DNA from: CBDCWT01 sp965223305
Lineage (GTDB): Bacteria > Planctomycetota > Planctomycetia > Pirellulales > Pirellulaceae
Assembly (NCBI GenBank): GCA_965223305.1
Contig: CBDCWT010000047.1
Location: 1 to 64,000, forward strand
DNA length: 64,000 nucleotides
Direction of reading: 5' to 3'
Shown: positions 48,570 to 58,348 of the stretch, in pieces
Position numbering within the stretch: the stretch's first letter is position 1
Layout of the letters: the number at the start of each line of letters is the position of its first letter
Notes under the pieces: generated by a model
Databases searched by the model: none
Told to the model about the DNA's origin: nothing
Seen by the model: only the letters and a program-made list of their open reading frames with translations
Made by a program: the position numbers and the translations under genes

Positions 48570-49702
48570 GGTGATTCCTGCTGATCGACGGAAAGATAAA
48601 ACGTGTCAGGTCGCTCCTGGTCGAAGATCTCACTGGCCCAAAACAGCGTGATCATTTCTGACTCGCCCACGTTAGTGATCGAGTGTGTATATCCCGGGGG
48701 AATTTCAACGACTCGGTAGTCTTCACCGCGTACGCGATGCTCGATGATCTCGTCACCACCGACTGCCCTAAAACGAACGAGTCCTTCTCCCGCGACCACG
48801 AAGAACTTCTCCGTCTTCACGTGGTGGTAGTGGTTCCCGCGTGTGACTCCCGGCGCCGTCCGAGAGACAAACACCTGCCCGAACCACGGGGACTTGATGA
48901 ATTCCGCCAAGCTCCCTCGTTCGTCGCGTTTAATGTCCAGACCATACTCCCAATCTGACGGATCGACGTACGACAGATAGGCGGAATAGAGCTGCTGGTT
49001 GAAGCGGCAGGAAAAATCCGGCGTGCGCAACGACGTCTGCATTTCTCCGAACGTGCGTATACGCGCTGCTAGATCCCCCAGAGATATCTGGTAGCTCGGT
49101 ATCAGATCGATCGGGCTGTAGCCGCCCTCAAACGCCATCGGTTCGTCCACTTGTCGGATGAGCGCAGCGACCACATCGTCGACGTGAACCAAGTCGATTT
49201 CGTGGTCCGGATCACTGATCTGACAGGGTAGGTCATGTGCCGTGTTGTGACAGAAGGTGGCGACCACCGAGTTGTAATTGGGGCGGCACCACTTGCCAAA
49301 CACATTTTTAAGCCGGAAGATCGAGACGGTCGCGCCGGTTTCCGTGGCGAACTGCAACAGCACCTGTTCGGCCTGCCGCTTACTTTGGCCGTAAGGATTG
49401 TCCAACGTTGCCTGAATCGACGACGTGAGTATGATTTGTGGCGTCTTACCGGCTTCGACGAGCGCGCTACACAGTTTCTTCGTCAAGCCGACGTTGCCGG
49501 TCGTGAATTCCTCCACTTTTTCCGGGCGATTTATCCCTGCTAGGTGAAAGACTGTGTCGGCATCAGCTAGCCACTCCCGCAGTTCCGAGTCCGTGTTGCC
49601 GAGATCGAACTCGCGCAGCAGCACGTCATCTCGCACACGAAGATGAGCGGCCAAGTTCCGCCCGATGAAGCCCTTCGCTCCAGTGATCAGAATTGTCTTC
49701 AT
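48566..49702 (-). CDS. fnlB: CapF/FnlB-type bifunctional reductase-cupin, UDP-L-FucNAc pathway
   Basis: From ATG 49700-49702 (GGAAGGTGG upstream) the product is 378 residues. An N-terminal NAD(P)-binding SDR domain (MKTILITGAKGFIGRNL, VFHLAGINRP, YGQSKRQAE with the YxxxK lysine) precedes a C-terminal cupin (RGSLAEFIKSPWFGQVFVS, GNHYHHVKTEKFFVV, IPPGYTHSI) with His ligands. CapF/FnlB/WbjC epimerises and reduces the 4-keto intermediate made by FnlA, giving the substrate of FnlC. It lies between fnlA and fnlC; the GTGA overlap with fnlC indicates coupling. Both domains look complete. Confidence 0.93.
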   Translation of the reverse strand: MKTILITGAKGFIGRNLAAHLRVRDDVLLREFDLGNTDSELREWLADADTVFHLAGINRPEKVEEFTTGNVGLTKKLCSALVEAGKTPQIILTSSIQATLDNPYGQSKRQAEQVLLQFATETGATVSIFRLKNVFGKWCRPNYNSVVATFCHNTAHDLPCQISDPDHEIDLVHVDDVVAALIRQVDEPMAFEGGYSPIDLIPSYQISLGDLAARIRTFGEMQTSLRTPDFSCRFNQQLYSAYLSYVDPSDWEYGLDIKRDERGSLAEFIKSPWFGQVFVSRTAPGVTRGNHYHHVKTEKFFVVAGEGLVRFRAVGGDEIIEHRVRGEDYRVVEIPPGYTHSITNVGESEMITLFWASEIFDQERPDTFYLSVDQQESP

Positions 49703-49803
49703 AGTCCACCTTCCGTTCGACTCGGTTGACCGCCATCGGGTTGCAGGCCGCGAAACGGCCATGGCCGCAACCAGTGAAGATCGCGACGCCGCTCTTCATG
49801 TCG

Positions 49804-50850
49804 TCAACCGATCACCGCGCGGCTAACATCCTCTCTGGCAAGTTCTACCTGGATAAACGGCAGCTTCCGTAACAAGGCAGCCATCTCTTTCACGTCCAGG
49901 CGCCGGACGTTGTGCGAATGATAGTCTCCGATTTCCGCTAGACGGCTTTCGCCCTCAGAGAAGTACTGGCTGTAGTTGAGATCTCGTATGTCTGCCTCAA
50001 CGCAATAGTAGCTGCCTCGATCGACAGCTCGGCTCATCTCTTCCCGGGTCAACAGGGTTTCGTAGAGTTTTTCGCCGTGTCGCGTACCAATGACTCGCAC
50101 TGCGTTGTCGGCATCGAATACGAGTTTGGTGGCCTCAGCGAGCGTCTCGATTGTCGCGGACGGCGCCTTTTGCACAAACAGGTCTCCGGGGTCGGCATTC
50201 TCGAAGGCATAGAGTACAAGGTCGACGGCGTCATCCAGAGACATCATGAATCGTGTCATTTCTGGATCAGTGATTGTCAGCGGCTGTCCGTTGCGGATCT
50301 GTTCCACAAACAAAGGAATTACTGAGCCGCGCGAGGCCATCACGTTGCCGTAACGTGTAACGCACAGCGTGCAGCCTTTGTCCGCGGCAACTGTGGAGCG
50401 AGCGATCGTGACCTTCTCCATGAGGCCTTTCGACATGCCCATCGCATTGATTGGGTAGGCCGCCTTGTCTGTGCTGAGCACGACGACGTTCTTGACGCCG
50501 CACCGAATGGCGGCCGTGAGAACGTTGTCAGTTCCGACGACGTTCGTGCGGACCGCCTCCATCGGATAGAACTCGCAGGAAGGCACTTGTTTCAAGGCGG
50601 CTGCGTGGAAGACGTAGTCCGCCCCTTCCATCACGTCTTCCAGACCCTGGGGGCTGCGGACGTCGCCGATGTAGAACCGCAGTTTGTCGCTGCGGTACTG
50701 ATGCCGCATATCGTGCTGCTTCTTCTCGTCGCGACTGAACACTCGGATCTCAGCGATCTCGGTTTCCAGGAACCGACGGAGTACTGCGTTGCCGAACGAA
50801 CCAGTCCCGCCGGTGATGACTAAGGTCTTGCCAGTGAATGCAGTACTCAT
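49804..50850 (-). CDS. fnlA: CapE/FnlA-type UDP-GlcNAc 4,6-dehydratase/epimerase
   Basis: The 348-residue SDR protein has TLVITGGTGSFGNAVLRRF (NAD binding), FSRDEKKQHDMRHQY, YVFHAAALKQVPSCEFYPMEAV, and AMGMSKGLMEK, where Met replaces the usual catalytic Tyr as in this subfamily. DPEMTRFMMSLDDAVDLV follows. CapE/FnlA/WbjB converts UDP-GlcNAc into 4-keto-6-deoxy sugars epimerised at C5 and C3, committing flux to UDP-L-FucNAc. FnlB and FnlC follow in the same direction, about 100 bases and then overlapping. The C-terminal DUF-like tail (HSHNVRRLDVKEMAALL) is also typical. Confidence 0.93.
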   Translation of the reverse strand: MSTAFTGKTLVITGGTGSFGNAVLRRFLETEIAEIRVFSRDEKKQHDMRHQYRSDKLRFYIGDVRSPQGLEDVMEGADYVFHAAALKQVPSCEFYPMEAVRTNVVGTDNVLTAAIRCGVKNVVVLSTDKAAYPINAMGMSKGLMEKVTIARSTVAADKGCTLCVTRYGNVMASRGSVIPLFVEQIRNGQPLTITDPEMTRFMMSLDDAVDLVLYAFENADPGDLFVQKAPSATIETLAEATKLVFDADNAVRVIGTRHGEKLYETLLTREEMSRAVDRGSYYCVEADIRDLNYSQYFSEGESRLAEIGDYHSHNVRRLDVKEMAALLRKLPFIQVELAREDVSRAVIG

Positions 50851-50892
50851 CTATTCGTAACTCTCTATCTAACTACCTTGCAGAAAAATCAG

Positions 50893-52098
50893 CTAGTCGA
50901 CGAAGACAAAGTCGGGTCGGTCAGCTCGTCCACATAGCCACTGGTACAGGCGCAGCGTCTTCTCCGCCTGCTGCTCCCAAGTGAAGTTGTCTCTGATGCA
51001 CTCCTGGCCTCGAGCACCCATTCTCGAAAGCTCAGTCCGGGCGGTAGCGAGTGCATCGCGCAATGCGTCGGCAATCGATTCTTTTTCAGCCGGCACCCAC
51101 CAGCCCGCGTTGTGCTCTTCGACATGCCGACAAGGGCAGGCGCGGGTGGTCAGCACCGGCACGCCGGCGGCCAGCGCCTCGAAGACCGTCATGGGATTTC
51201 CCTCGCTGTGAGATGGGAGTACAAACAGATCTGCTGCGGCGAATGCATCCCGTTTGTCTTGGCCAAAAATCGGACCGAGAAACTGAATGTGACTCTCGAT
51301 TTTCAGTTGTGCAGCCAGTTCGTTCAGTTCCTTGACGTGGCCGAATTCGTCTGGACCGGCGATCAACAGACGCCAACCAGCCATCTCTGCCTGCGAGTTG
51401 GCAATTGCGTCGAACAGCAACGGTAGGCCCTTCTTCGGTGTCACGCGAGAGACGTAAAGGAGATAGCGGCCGTCGCTAGGAAGCTGCTGCTGTTGGAGAA
51501 ACCGTTCTCGGTTACCGGTGGCGTTGAAGCATTCTTGAGAGACGCCGTTAGGAATCAAGGCAATCGGGCTCTTCAGTCCAAAGTCACGAAAAGCCGCTAC
51601 TTCATTCTCACCAGTGGCATGCATGCAGGCAGTTGCCTCAAGGTTCTTTCTGGCGTAGGCCAGCGAGGCGACTGCCTTCTTGTAGCGTGAACGATTCAAC
51701 GCGTACGGGTCGAGCTCGCCGTGCGGCGCGATCACCGTAATCCCCTGAAATCGCTGCCGCCAGAGCATCGTACTACGGCTGGTAAGAGGCCAAACTCCGT
51801 GTTGATGCACGATCGAGAACCTCGAGTTGCCGTCGGCCGTCACAGCCCGCTCCATCGCGGGACTGAAACAGTAACGATACGGTCCGACGACCGGATAGGC
51901 CTGGTAGTGGACTTCGCCGAGGCTGTTACTTTGTCGCAGGAGCTCTGCTTCGTCCGGTCGATCGGCCGACCAAATCGTGGTGTTGGCACCTTGCGCTCGT
52001 TGGGCAAGCGCGAGATCCACGACGATGGCACCGACGCCAAACGAGCTGCGCCCGACCGCGCCTGCGAGGTGGAGTATCTCAAGCTTCTGTGCGGTCAT
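50893..52098 (-). CDS. GT4-family glycosyltransferase A
   Basis: From ATG 52096-52098 the product is 401 residues (GTG 52170 would add 24 residues and leave a 2-base gap after the previous gene). GT-B fold features are GRSSFGVGAIVVDLALAQRAQG, HQHGVWPL, APHGELDPYAL, LLYVSRVTPKKGLPLLFDAI, and FVLPSHSEGNPMTVFEALAAGVPVL with the E-x7-E nucleotide-sugar motif. It would add one residue to the lipid-linked repeat unit on the cytoplasmic face. Donor and acceptor are unknown. It follows another GT4 gene and precedes fnlA. Confidence 0.9.
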   Translation of the reverse strand: MTAQKLEILHLAGAVGRSSFGVGAIVVDLALAQRAQGANTTIWSADRPDEAELLRQSNSLGEVHYQAYPVVGPYRYCFSPAMERAVTADGNSRFSIVHQHGVWPLTSRSTMLWRQRFQGITVIAPHGELDPYALNRSRYKKAVASLAYARKNLEATACMHATGENEVAAFRDFGLKSPIALIPNGVSQECFNATGNRERFLQQQQLPSDGRYLLYVSRVTPKKGLPLLFDAIANSQAEMAGWRLLIAGPDEFGHVKELNELAAQLKIESHIQFLGPIFGQDKRDAFAAADLFVLPSHSEGNPMTVFEALAAGVPVLTTRACPCRHVEEHNAGWWVPAEKESIADALRDALATARTELSRMGARGQECIRDNFTWEQQAEKTLRLYQWLCGRADRPDFVFVD

Positions 52099-52172
52099 CA
52101 AAGCCGGTTCCTGCTCGCAACTCGAGATCACGACGTGGCCTCTCTTTCGAAGTGCGGATTCATGGATCACTG

Positions 52173-53447
52173 CTAGGGGGTTGGCCCAGAGACACTTTCT
52201 GACGTCCTCGATAGCGGAACCCGTCCGGTTTGCGGATCACGCTCCACCCCTTGCGAGAGGGCGCGGGCGTAACGTTCCACTCGCTGTTGGGCAATCACCG
52301 ACCAGCTGTAGTCTCGTTGCACTTTGTCGACGCCGCACCGGCCGAGGCGTTCCCGAACGTCTTCGCAGGAGAGCTCGGTGAGCACGCGGGCCAGGTCTTC
52401 TTCGTCGTTTTCGGTGTACGTCATCCCGTTGCCTTCGATCCTCTCAGGAGCAACGGTCATCGTCTCGGCACACATCACAATTGGGAGGCCGGACGCCGTT
52501 GCATCGAGAGTGCTGGTTGTGATCTGAGCCGGCCACACCGCCACATCGGCGGCCCGGTAATGCGGCGGCAGCTCGCTATAGGGCACAAACGGATGGAGGA
52601 CACTGCCATCCTGCGATTCGATTTGGTCTTTTTGCGGGCCATCGCCTACGAACAGCGCCCGCCATGGCTTTCCCGCGCGGCGTTGTCGAGCGACGGCCTT
52701 GGCCAGGCAGAGTGCGTTCTTCGCTTCAGTCAAGCGGCCTGTGTAGATGGCCACTAACTCCGACGGCGAAATACCGAGACGTTCCCGTAGATCGCGCCGC
52801 TCCGCGGCATGAACGTCGTCGTTGGCCGGGAAAAAGAGCTCCGTGTCGGTACCCAGAGAACCCACAACACATTTGTCTTGAGGAACACCATAGAATCGCT
52901 GGGCAACCTCAGCGCTGTCCGGTGTCACGGCATAACACTGACTTGCGAACAGCGAAACGAATTGTCCGGGCAGGCCTCGCTTCAAGTAGCTCTTCAGCCG
53001 TGCCTTTGTCGAAGTACCGTTCCACAACTCGGGCGCTAGCGAGCACGAGCTTTGATGTGCTCCCGTGAACAGCTTGAAGCCAAGAATCCTGCTCAGCAGC
53101 GCTGCTTCCAGCGGCAGCCAAGACGCGATGGCAGTTGTTTGGACAATGTCGGGGCGCAGCTGAAACAATAACTTCGCGACGCCCACCGCGCGGGCGTGTC
53201 CCATCACGATCTGGTGTGGCAGCCGGTGCAACGTAAAACCGTCAATAGTCTCGGTACCACAGGGCTGGATAGCTGGACCGATGAACGGTTCGTAGACTTC
53301 CGAGTACCCGGGGTAATTGTAGTAATGCTGCAGGCAAGGCACGACGACGTGAACTTCGTGACCGAGACGAGCGAGTGATTTCCCCAAACACCCCTCGATG
53401 TAACCCATATTCTTGGTGAAATTGTGGCTGAGGATTACGATACGCAT
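52173..53447 (-). CDS. GT4-family glycosyltransferase B
   Basis: From ATG 53445-53447 the product is 424 residues: MRIVILSHNFTKNMGYIEGCLGKSLARLGHEVHVVVP opens the acceptor domain (ATG 53459 would add MGKT). The donor domain has AIYTGRLTEAKNALCLAKAV, ALFVGDGPQKDQI, and YRAADVAVWPAQITTSTLDATASGLPIVM. The usual second Glu region is modified, so donor specificity may differ. It overlaps no other gene of this strand after trimming, although an upstream extension to 53534 would overlap glycosyltransferase C. It probably builds the surface glycan; the linkage is unknown. Confidence 0.88.
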   Translation of the reverse strand: MRIVILSHNFTKNMGYIEGCLGKSLARLGHEVHVVVPCLQHYYNYPGYSEVYEPFIGPAIQPCGTETIDGFTLHRLPHQIVMGHARAVGVAKLLFQLRPDIVQTTAIASWLPLEAALLSRILGFKLFTGAHQSSCSLAPELWNGTSTKARLKSYLKRGLPGQFVSLFASQCYAVTPDSAEVAQRFYGVPQDKCVVGSLGTDTELFFPANDDVHAAERRDLRERLGISPSELVAIYTGRLTEAKNALCLAKAVARQRRAGKPWRALFVGDGPQKDQIESQDGSVLHPFVPYSELPPHYRAADVAVWPAQITTSTLDATASGLPIVMCAETMTVAPERIEGNGMTYTENDEEDLARVLTELSCEDVRERLGRCGVDKVQRDYSWSVIAQQRVERYARALSQGVERDPQTGRVPLSRTSESVSGPTP

Positions 53448-53479
53448 TGTTTTACCCATGGGGGATCCGTTCACCGTTT

Positions 53480-54676
53480 CTAACCGGCAACCTGCTGCTC
53501 GATGGCAGGCCGCGTCTTCGATTCCGCTCCGCACTTCGACCGGATCAAACCATCGTACGTTTCTCGCAACATCTCAGCGTTCTTATCCGTGTCGTAGAGG
53601 GAATCAACGTGTTCCCGCATTCGATCGGCGCGCTGGGCTGCCTCCACTGGTTGGTCTAGGACCGACTTCACTGCCGTTGCCACGTCCTGGCTGGACTTGG
53701 GTTCAACTAGCAAGCCGCGATCGCCGGCGAGCAACTCTGGGATCCCGCCGACCGTTGTCGCGACGATCGGCAAACCCGCTGCTCCGGCCTCGACGAGAAC
53801 CGTGGGCAAGCCTTCCGAATACGAGGGCAGCACAAACACGTCTGCGGCACGCATATACAAGGGAATGCGTTCGTTCGGTACGAATCCCACAATCTTGCAG
53901 TACCTGCTTTCCTCGACCTGCTCGCGCAGTGGGCCATCACCGACCATGACACTCAGCAGTCCATCATCTGACAGCAGGTCCAGAGCTTGCAGCAGCTCGC
54001 GGATTCCCTTTTCTTGCTTGAAAATCCCGGCGTATAGTACGAGTTTCTTGTCGAGTGGGAGATTAAGCATGCGCCGCGCTTCCAACTGATCGGGTAGCTG
54101 GCGGTAGTTCCGCAGGTTAATACCGATTCTCCAGACAGGAACGCGTCGACCGGTCACCTCGTACGTCTTCTGGGCAAGTGCTTCGCTCACTGCGACGACT
54201 GCATCAGATTGCCTGACCACTTCACGGCTACGGCGCTGTAGCCACGGGGCGAATTGCGGCCAGTTGTTGATGTCACTGCCGTGCAAGGTGACAACCGTTG
54301 GAACTTGGAAACGCTTGGCTAACGTCAGGCCGACACCCCCGTACGGGTAGGCAAAGTGCGAATGGATGACGTCGGGCGCACGCACAATCGCCCGGCGAAC
54401 TGCCTTCTCCATCGCCCACTCACAACTGCGAAGAAGAAAAGGCCTCGGCAGCCTCAGATAACGAGGTCGGTGGACGGTAACCGGTCCTTGACGTATCTGG
54501 AGCGGCAGACTTGCCTTCTCTGAAAGCCGCTGCAGCGTGCGCGGTAACCAAGGGACGGGCGCCATGACCTCCACCTCCAAGCCCTGACGAGAGAGAGCTT
54601 CTGCGGCGGTCCGGTGAAAGGGCCCGATGGGCAGCGTTTCAGTGGGATAGTCCCAGACAACAAACAAAACGCGCAT
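53480..54676 (-). CDS. GT4-family glycosyltransferase C
   Basis: The 398-residue enzyme begins MRVLFVVWDYPTETLPIGPFHRTAAEALSRQGLEVEV. Conserved segments are HSHFAYPYGGVGL, TLHGSDINNWPQFAPW, LVLYAGIFKQEKGIRELLQAL, MVGDGPLREQVEE, and FVLPSYSEGLPTVLVEAGAAGLPIVAT with the donor-binding glutamates. It is a retaining GT-B transferase of the repeat-unit assembly line. It lies between the Wzy-like gene and glycosyltransferase B with short gaps, consistent with one transcript. Sugar specificity cannot be read from the sequence. Confidence 0.92.
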   Translation of the reverse strand: MRVLFVVWDYPTETLPIGPFHRTAAEALSRQGLEVEVMAPVPWLPRTLQRLSEKASLPLQIRQGPVTVHRPRYLRLPRPFLLRSCEWAMEKAVRRAIVRAPDVIHSHFAYPYGGVGLTLAKRFQVPTVVTLHGSDINNWPQFAPWLQRRSREVVRQSDAVVAVSEALAQKTYEVTGRRVPVWRIGINLRNYRQLPDQLEARRMLNLPLDKKLVLYAGIFKQEKGIRELLQALDLLSDDGLLSVMVGDGPLREQVEESRYCKIVGFVPNERIPLYMRAADVFVLPSYSEGLPTVLVEAGAAGLPIVATTVGGIPELLAGDRGLLVEPKSSQDVATAVKSVLDQPVEAAQRADRMREHVDSLYDTDKNAEMLRETYDGLIRSKCGAESKTRPAIEQQVAG

Positions 54677-54700
54677 GACTGTCTACTTGTTTGACGACTC

Positions 54701-55930
54701 TTAGGTGCGTACAGACCGTCCACTGGCATAGCCCATCGCCAGCACGAGCCAGGTTACTTTGCGGTGGTGAACATCGATCGCCATGCTGACGATGAGCACA
54801 GCCACCAACAGCGCCAACGGGATCGCTCCCAGCGGTCCACCTCGCGCCCTCCAGGCACCACGAAGACACAACCACACACCGATGACTAGCGGCAGGGTCT
54901 GTACCAATCCTCCGGACAGGAGATGACTCAGCAGCTCATTGTGTGGGCCGGTTGACCCGTAGTGTCCTAGGCGGCGACCAAGCTCGTAGGTTGAGGCAGT
55001 GCGTCCCCAGCCGACGAAGGGGGACTCGAGAAACATCGCAGCAGCTGTTGGGTAAATCTGCTCTCGGCCGGAGAGAGATTTTTCTTCGACGGCTGCTTCC
55101 CACCGTTCGGTGGCGATTTCGCTCTGCAGGATCACAAGGACGAACGCCATGGCTGCGAGGCCCACAACGAATAACGCGCCTAGCCGCGCTGAGATGCGTC
55201 CTTTCTTGAGGATGATCATCGCCGCGGCCAGAGGTGTCGCGAACATCGCTGTCCGTGATCCGGTGGCGACGATCTGCCAAAAGAGCAGAATGACCGGCGC
55301 CCACAACACCAGGTTCCACGAGTTCGAACCTATGTGCCGACCGTGCGCTAGGCCGAGGAATGTCAAAGCGCCGAGCAAACAGATAAGCCCGATGTAGTTT
55401 TCATCCATGCCGAGCGCCGTTACTCGCCCGACTCCTTCGTCCGCCTCGGCCGTGACTCCCAATACAGTCAACAATGCCAGCAGGGCACATGCACTGCTCA
55501 GCACGAACAACGTGCGCTTGGCGACTTCCGGTCGTTCCAGCAGATTGGCGCTAATCCAGAACAGAAAGATCAACTGGAAAAGCATAAAGACGAGGTAGAG
55601 CCCGCTGAAAGGCTCCGAGTCATTGAACAGCTCGCGAAAAGTATAGACAACCAGGAATGTCCAGAAGCAAAACAACACCTTCGGGAGCCATCTTAGGCAA
55701 GTCGATATCTGAAATACCGACAACAGGACGAAAACGTAGGCGGCCATCTTCGTAATCGTGAAAACACCGCGAATTCCCCACGGATCGTACCCTTCGAAGG
55801 GAATCGAGAACACGAAGATATAGAAAGCCAACTGAATCGGCCAAGCGACCGGCTGCAAAGCGGGAGAAGACCAATACCCGCCGATCGGCATCGATAGGTT
55901 GGGACGTCTGGGTGAGGTTAACGCGGACAT
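54701..55930 (-). CDS. O-antigen ligase/polymerase (WaaL/Wzy-like) membrane protein
   Basis: The 409-residue protein has about ten hydrophobic segments (for example LAFYIFVFSIPFEGYD, MAAYVFVLLSVF, LFWISANLL, LFVVGLAAMAFVLVIL, ALLVAVLIVSMAI). A large external loop carries SGREQIYPTAAAMFLESPFVGWG and GSTGPHNELLSHLLSGG, the Wzy_C signature (PF04932). It either polymerises lipid-linked repeats or ligates them to an acceptor in the outer part of the envelope. It is the only such gene in the locus, and no Wzx flippase is visible in the window. It is flanked by GT4 genes. Confidence 0.88.
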   Translation of the reverse strand: MSALTSPRRPNLSMPIGGYWSSPALQPVAWPIQLAFYIFVFSIPFEGYDPWGIRGVFTITKMAAYVFVLLSVFQISTCLRWLPKVLFCFWTFLVVYTFRELFNDSEPFSGLYLVFMLFQLIFLFWISANLLERPEVAKRTLFVLSSACALLALLTVLGVTAEADEGVGRVTALGMDENYIGLICLLGALTFLGLAHGRHIGSNSWNLVLWAPVILLFWQIVATGSRTAMFATPLAAAMIILKKGRISARLGALFVVGLAAMAFVLVILQSEIATERWEAAVEEKSLSGREQIYPTAAAMFLESPFVGWGRTASTYELGRRLGHYGSTGPHNELLSHLLSGGLVQTLPLVIGVWLCLRGAWRARGGPLGAIPLALLVAVLIVSMAIDVHHRKVTWLVLAMGYASGRSVRT

Positions 55931-55942
55931 GTGTTTACCTAT

Positions 55943-57217
55943 CTAGTTCGACGGAGCATTCATAGCAGTTCGTAACACGTTGTCCATCTTCCGTGCGATT
56001 GTGGGCCAGGCATACGACGCACTGTCAATGCCGCAGCTGCGGCGATCCTGGGTCATGGTCTCCCGTAGAAAACTCACCATGCCAGGGACATCTGAACCAC
56101 TACAACGGCGGGCCACGGGGCCCGTCCTAATCACCTTTTCGATGTCGCTCTCAGCCGGGGCGATGGCCAAGATCGGCGTGCCGAGACCCATCGCCTCAAA
56201 CACCTTGCCGGTTACAATGCCCCGATCTTCAACAGAGCTTGTTTCGAGTACCGATGTAATTACGACTGCAGCGCCGGCACCCTTGACCGCTCCCATTGCT
56301 GCAGACCGTGAAACGACACCGTGGAGATGGACTCGGTCGCTCACTCCATACTTCTCAGCCGTGGCGCGGACGTAGTCGGAATGATGACCATAGTAGTGAA
56401 ATCCCCACGGGGGACTTTTTTCGGATGAGTCTTTGAGCTCCCGCAACGCCGCCATGACAGGTTCGATCGAACGTTTGGGAGGCCCCAATTGGCCGGTGTA
56501 GACGATAGCAAAGTGATCGAAAGAGACGGGTTCAACAGAGGCGAGTTCCTCCGGATCGTAGCCGTTTGGAACGATGTGCAGCCGATCACCCACGTCGAAT
56601 CGAGAGTCGATTGAAGAGCCAACCGAAGCCGAAACCGTGGTCGCCGCCGCACAGTCTTTCACAAGCATCGCCTCTCGTTGAATCGTGGCGGTTCTGGGTG
56701 ATTTGGAAATGTGTGGGTTTCTGGTCCACGAGTCGCGGTAGTCCACCACGTAGGGCCGGCGCAGCATCTTTCCCAACCTGGAAGCTAGGTCGAAGGCGAT
56801 GAACGGTCCTCCGGTTGCCAGCACCAGGTCTACGTCGCCAGGTGACAATCCGCTGCAGACCTCCGTCACTGCCGAAGCCCAACCTGCTTCGCGCTCGATC
56901 TCCTGCCAGCGGGCAGCGCGCCGGCAGAGCCCTCCAGCCAGCCAGCCAAACCCCTGGTTGCGACACTTCACATAGCCAGGGTTCAGGCACCTCCAACTGT
57001 GTCCGGTGTACAGACAGCGGACGTCTTCTAGCTCCTCGACCTGCTGCATTCCGCTACGATCCACAGTACTCCACAACGACGGGTGCGGTGTCACCACCTG
57101 AATCTGCCACCCGAGTCTCGACAAGTACTTAACCATGCTCCAAGAACGAACGCTGGCGATCGCCTGGACCGGCGGAAAGTAGTATGCCAGGAACAAAAGC
57201 TGAGGTTTGCGTGTCAT
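55943..57217 (-). CDS. GT4-type glycosyltransferase D
   Basis: The 424-residue protein starts KPQLLFLAYYFPPVQAIASVRSWSMVKYLSRLGWQIQVVTPHP, an N-terminal acceptor domain common in polysaccharide loci. It continues with VVDYRDSWTRNPH, LHIVPNGYDPEEL, AIVYTGQLGPPKRSIEPVMAAL, and GIVTGKVFEAMGLGTPILAIAP, the donor half with Glu. It lies between the Wzy-like gene (12 bases) and wbpI-like gene (18 bases), certainly co-transcribed. The Cys-rich CLYTGHSWRCLNPGYVKC stretch near residue 70 is unusual and might form a metal site. Specificity is unknown. Confidence 0.88.
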   Translation of the reverse strand: MTRKPQLLFLAYYFPPVQAIASVRSWSMVKYLSRLGWQIQVVTPHPSLWSTVDRSGMQQVEELEDVRCLYTGHSWRCLNPGYVKCRNQGFGWLAGGLCRRAARWQEIEREAGWASAVTEVCSGLSPGDVDLVLATGGPFIAFDLASRLGKMLRRPYVVDYRDSWTRNPHISKSPRTATIQREAMLVKDCAAATTVSASVGSSIDSRFDVGDRLHIVPNGYDPEELASVEPVSFDHFAIVYTGQLGPPKRSIEPVMAALRELKDSSEKSPPWGFHYYGHHSDYVRATAEKYGVSDRVHLHGVVSRSAAMGAVKGAGAAVVITSVLETSSVEDRGIVTGKVFEAMGLGTPILAIAPAESDIEKVIRTGPVARRCSGSDVPGMVSFLRETMTQDRRSCGIDSASYAWPTIARKMDNVLRTAMNAPSN

Positions 57218-57235
57218 TTCGGTTGAAGCCCTGCA

Positions 57236-58348
57236 TTAACACGCGCTAACCACACCGGCCAGAATGTCCGCGATCTGTGCCGCAGCTGTACCCGATCCGT
57301 AGAGGTCGGGCGGAGCGGCTGTGGAAAATCCACTTTCGGCTGCGGAGCGGATGTTCGCCGCGATTTCATCTGCGCTGGATGGTGGGCATAGCCGGTTGAC
57401 GCCGGCGTCGATTAGCTCGACCCACTCTGTTTCCTCACGGATCGTCACGCAGGGAACACGGAAAAAGTAAGCTTCTTTCTGCATCCCCCCCGAGTCCGTC
57501 GCGATGACGGCCGCGGCCTTTTGCAGCATGATCATGTCGAGGTAGCCGACGGGCTCGATGATCGTCAAGTTGGGAATATCACGCTCTAGCAGCCCATAGG
57601 ATTCGGCTGTGTGCCGTGTACGGGGATGCAAGGGCATGACAACCGGCATCTGCTGTGCCACAAGCTCGAGAGCTTGAAAGATCGCAGTCAGTCGGCCGGT
57701 GTCGTCGGTATTCTCTGCTCGATGAATCGTGGTCAGCACGAACTCACCCCGACAGACGTCGAGATGATCGAAGATCTTACTGCTTGTTTCGGCGATTTCC
57801 GCGAACCGAAGCGCCACGTCATACATGACGTCACCCACCAGGTGAACGCGATCTGCTGCGATGCCCTCTGCGGCAAGGTTGTTGACCGCCGTTTCGGTGG
57901 GAGCCATGAGCAGGTCGGCCAGGTGATCGGTTAGAACGCGATTGACCTCTTCGGGCATTTTCCGGTTGAAAGACCGCAATCCGGCCTCGACATGGACACT
58001 CGGGACGTTCAGCTTGGCTGCGGCAAGCGCGCCGGCGAGGGTCGAGTTCGTATCTCCGTAGACCAAAACCCAATCCGGGCTTTCGCTAATGATGACTCGT
58101 TCGATAGCCTCCAGCATGCGACCCGTTTGTGAGCCATGAGTGCCAGAGCCGATTTCGAGATGATGGTGGGGGGTCGGTATTCCCAGATCGGAGAAGAAGA
58201 TGTCCGACATGTTCGTGTCGTAGTGTTGGCCGGTATGGACGCACGTCTCCCGAACGGCTCCGGCCGTTTGGAAAGAGTGCGAGACGACCGCCGCCTTAAC
58301 GAACTGGGGGCGAGCGCCAACAACCGTCAATACATGAATCTTCGACAC
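57236..58348 (-). CDS. wbpI: Non-hydrolysing UDP-sugar 2-epimerase (WecB family, probable WbpI)
   Basis: The 370-residue GT-B-like epimerase starts at GTG 58346-58348: VLTVVGARPQFVKAAVVSHSF, VHTGQHYDTNMSDIFFSDL, VLVYGDTNSTLAGALAAAKL, VHVEAGLRSFNRKMPEEVNR, TIHRAENTDD and ATDSGGMQKEAYFF with the catalytic and UDP-binding residues. Such enzymes invert C2 of UDP-GlcNAc-type sugars. Because genes for WbpE, WbpD and WbpB/WlbA lie directly upstream, the likely substrate is UDP-GlcNAc(3NAc)A, giving UDP-ManNAc(3NAc)A. UDP-GlcNAc itself remains an alternative. It is distinct from the fnlC epimerase at 47444. Confidence 0.87.
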   Translation of the reverse strand: MSKIHVLTVVGARPQFVKAAVVSHSFQTAGAVRETCVHTGQHYDTNMSDIFFSDLGIPTPHHHLEIGSGTHGSQTGRMLEAIERVIISESPDWVLVYGDTNSTLAGALAAAKLNVPSVHVEAGLRSFNRKMPEEVNRVLTDHLADLLMAPTETAVNNLAAEGIAADRVHLVGDVMYDVALRFAEIAETSSKIFDHLDVCRGEFVLTTIHRAENTDDTGRLTAIFQALELVAQQMPVVMPLHPRTRHTAESYGLLERDIPNLTIIEPVGYLDMIMLQKAAAVIATDSGGMQKEAYFFRVPCVTIREETEWVELIDAGVNRLCPPSSADEIAANIRSAAESGFSTAAPPDLYGSGTAAAQIADILAGVVSAC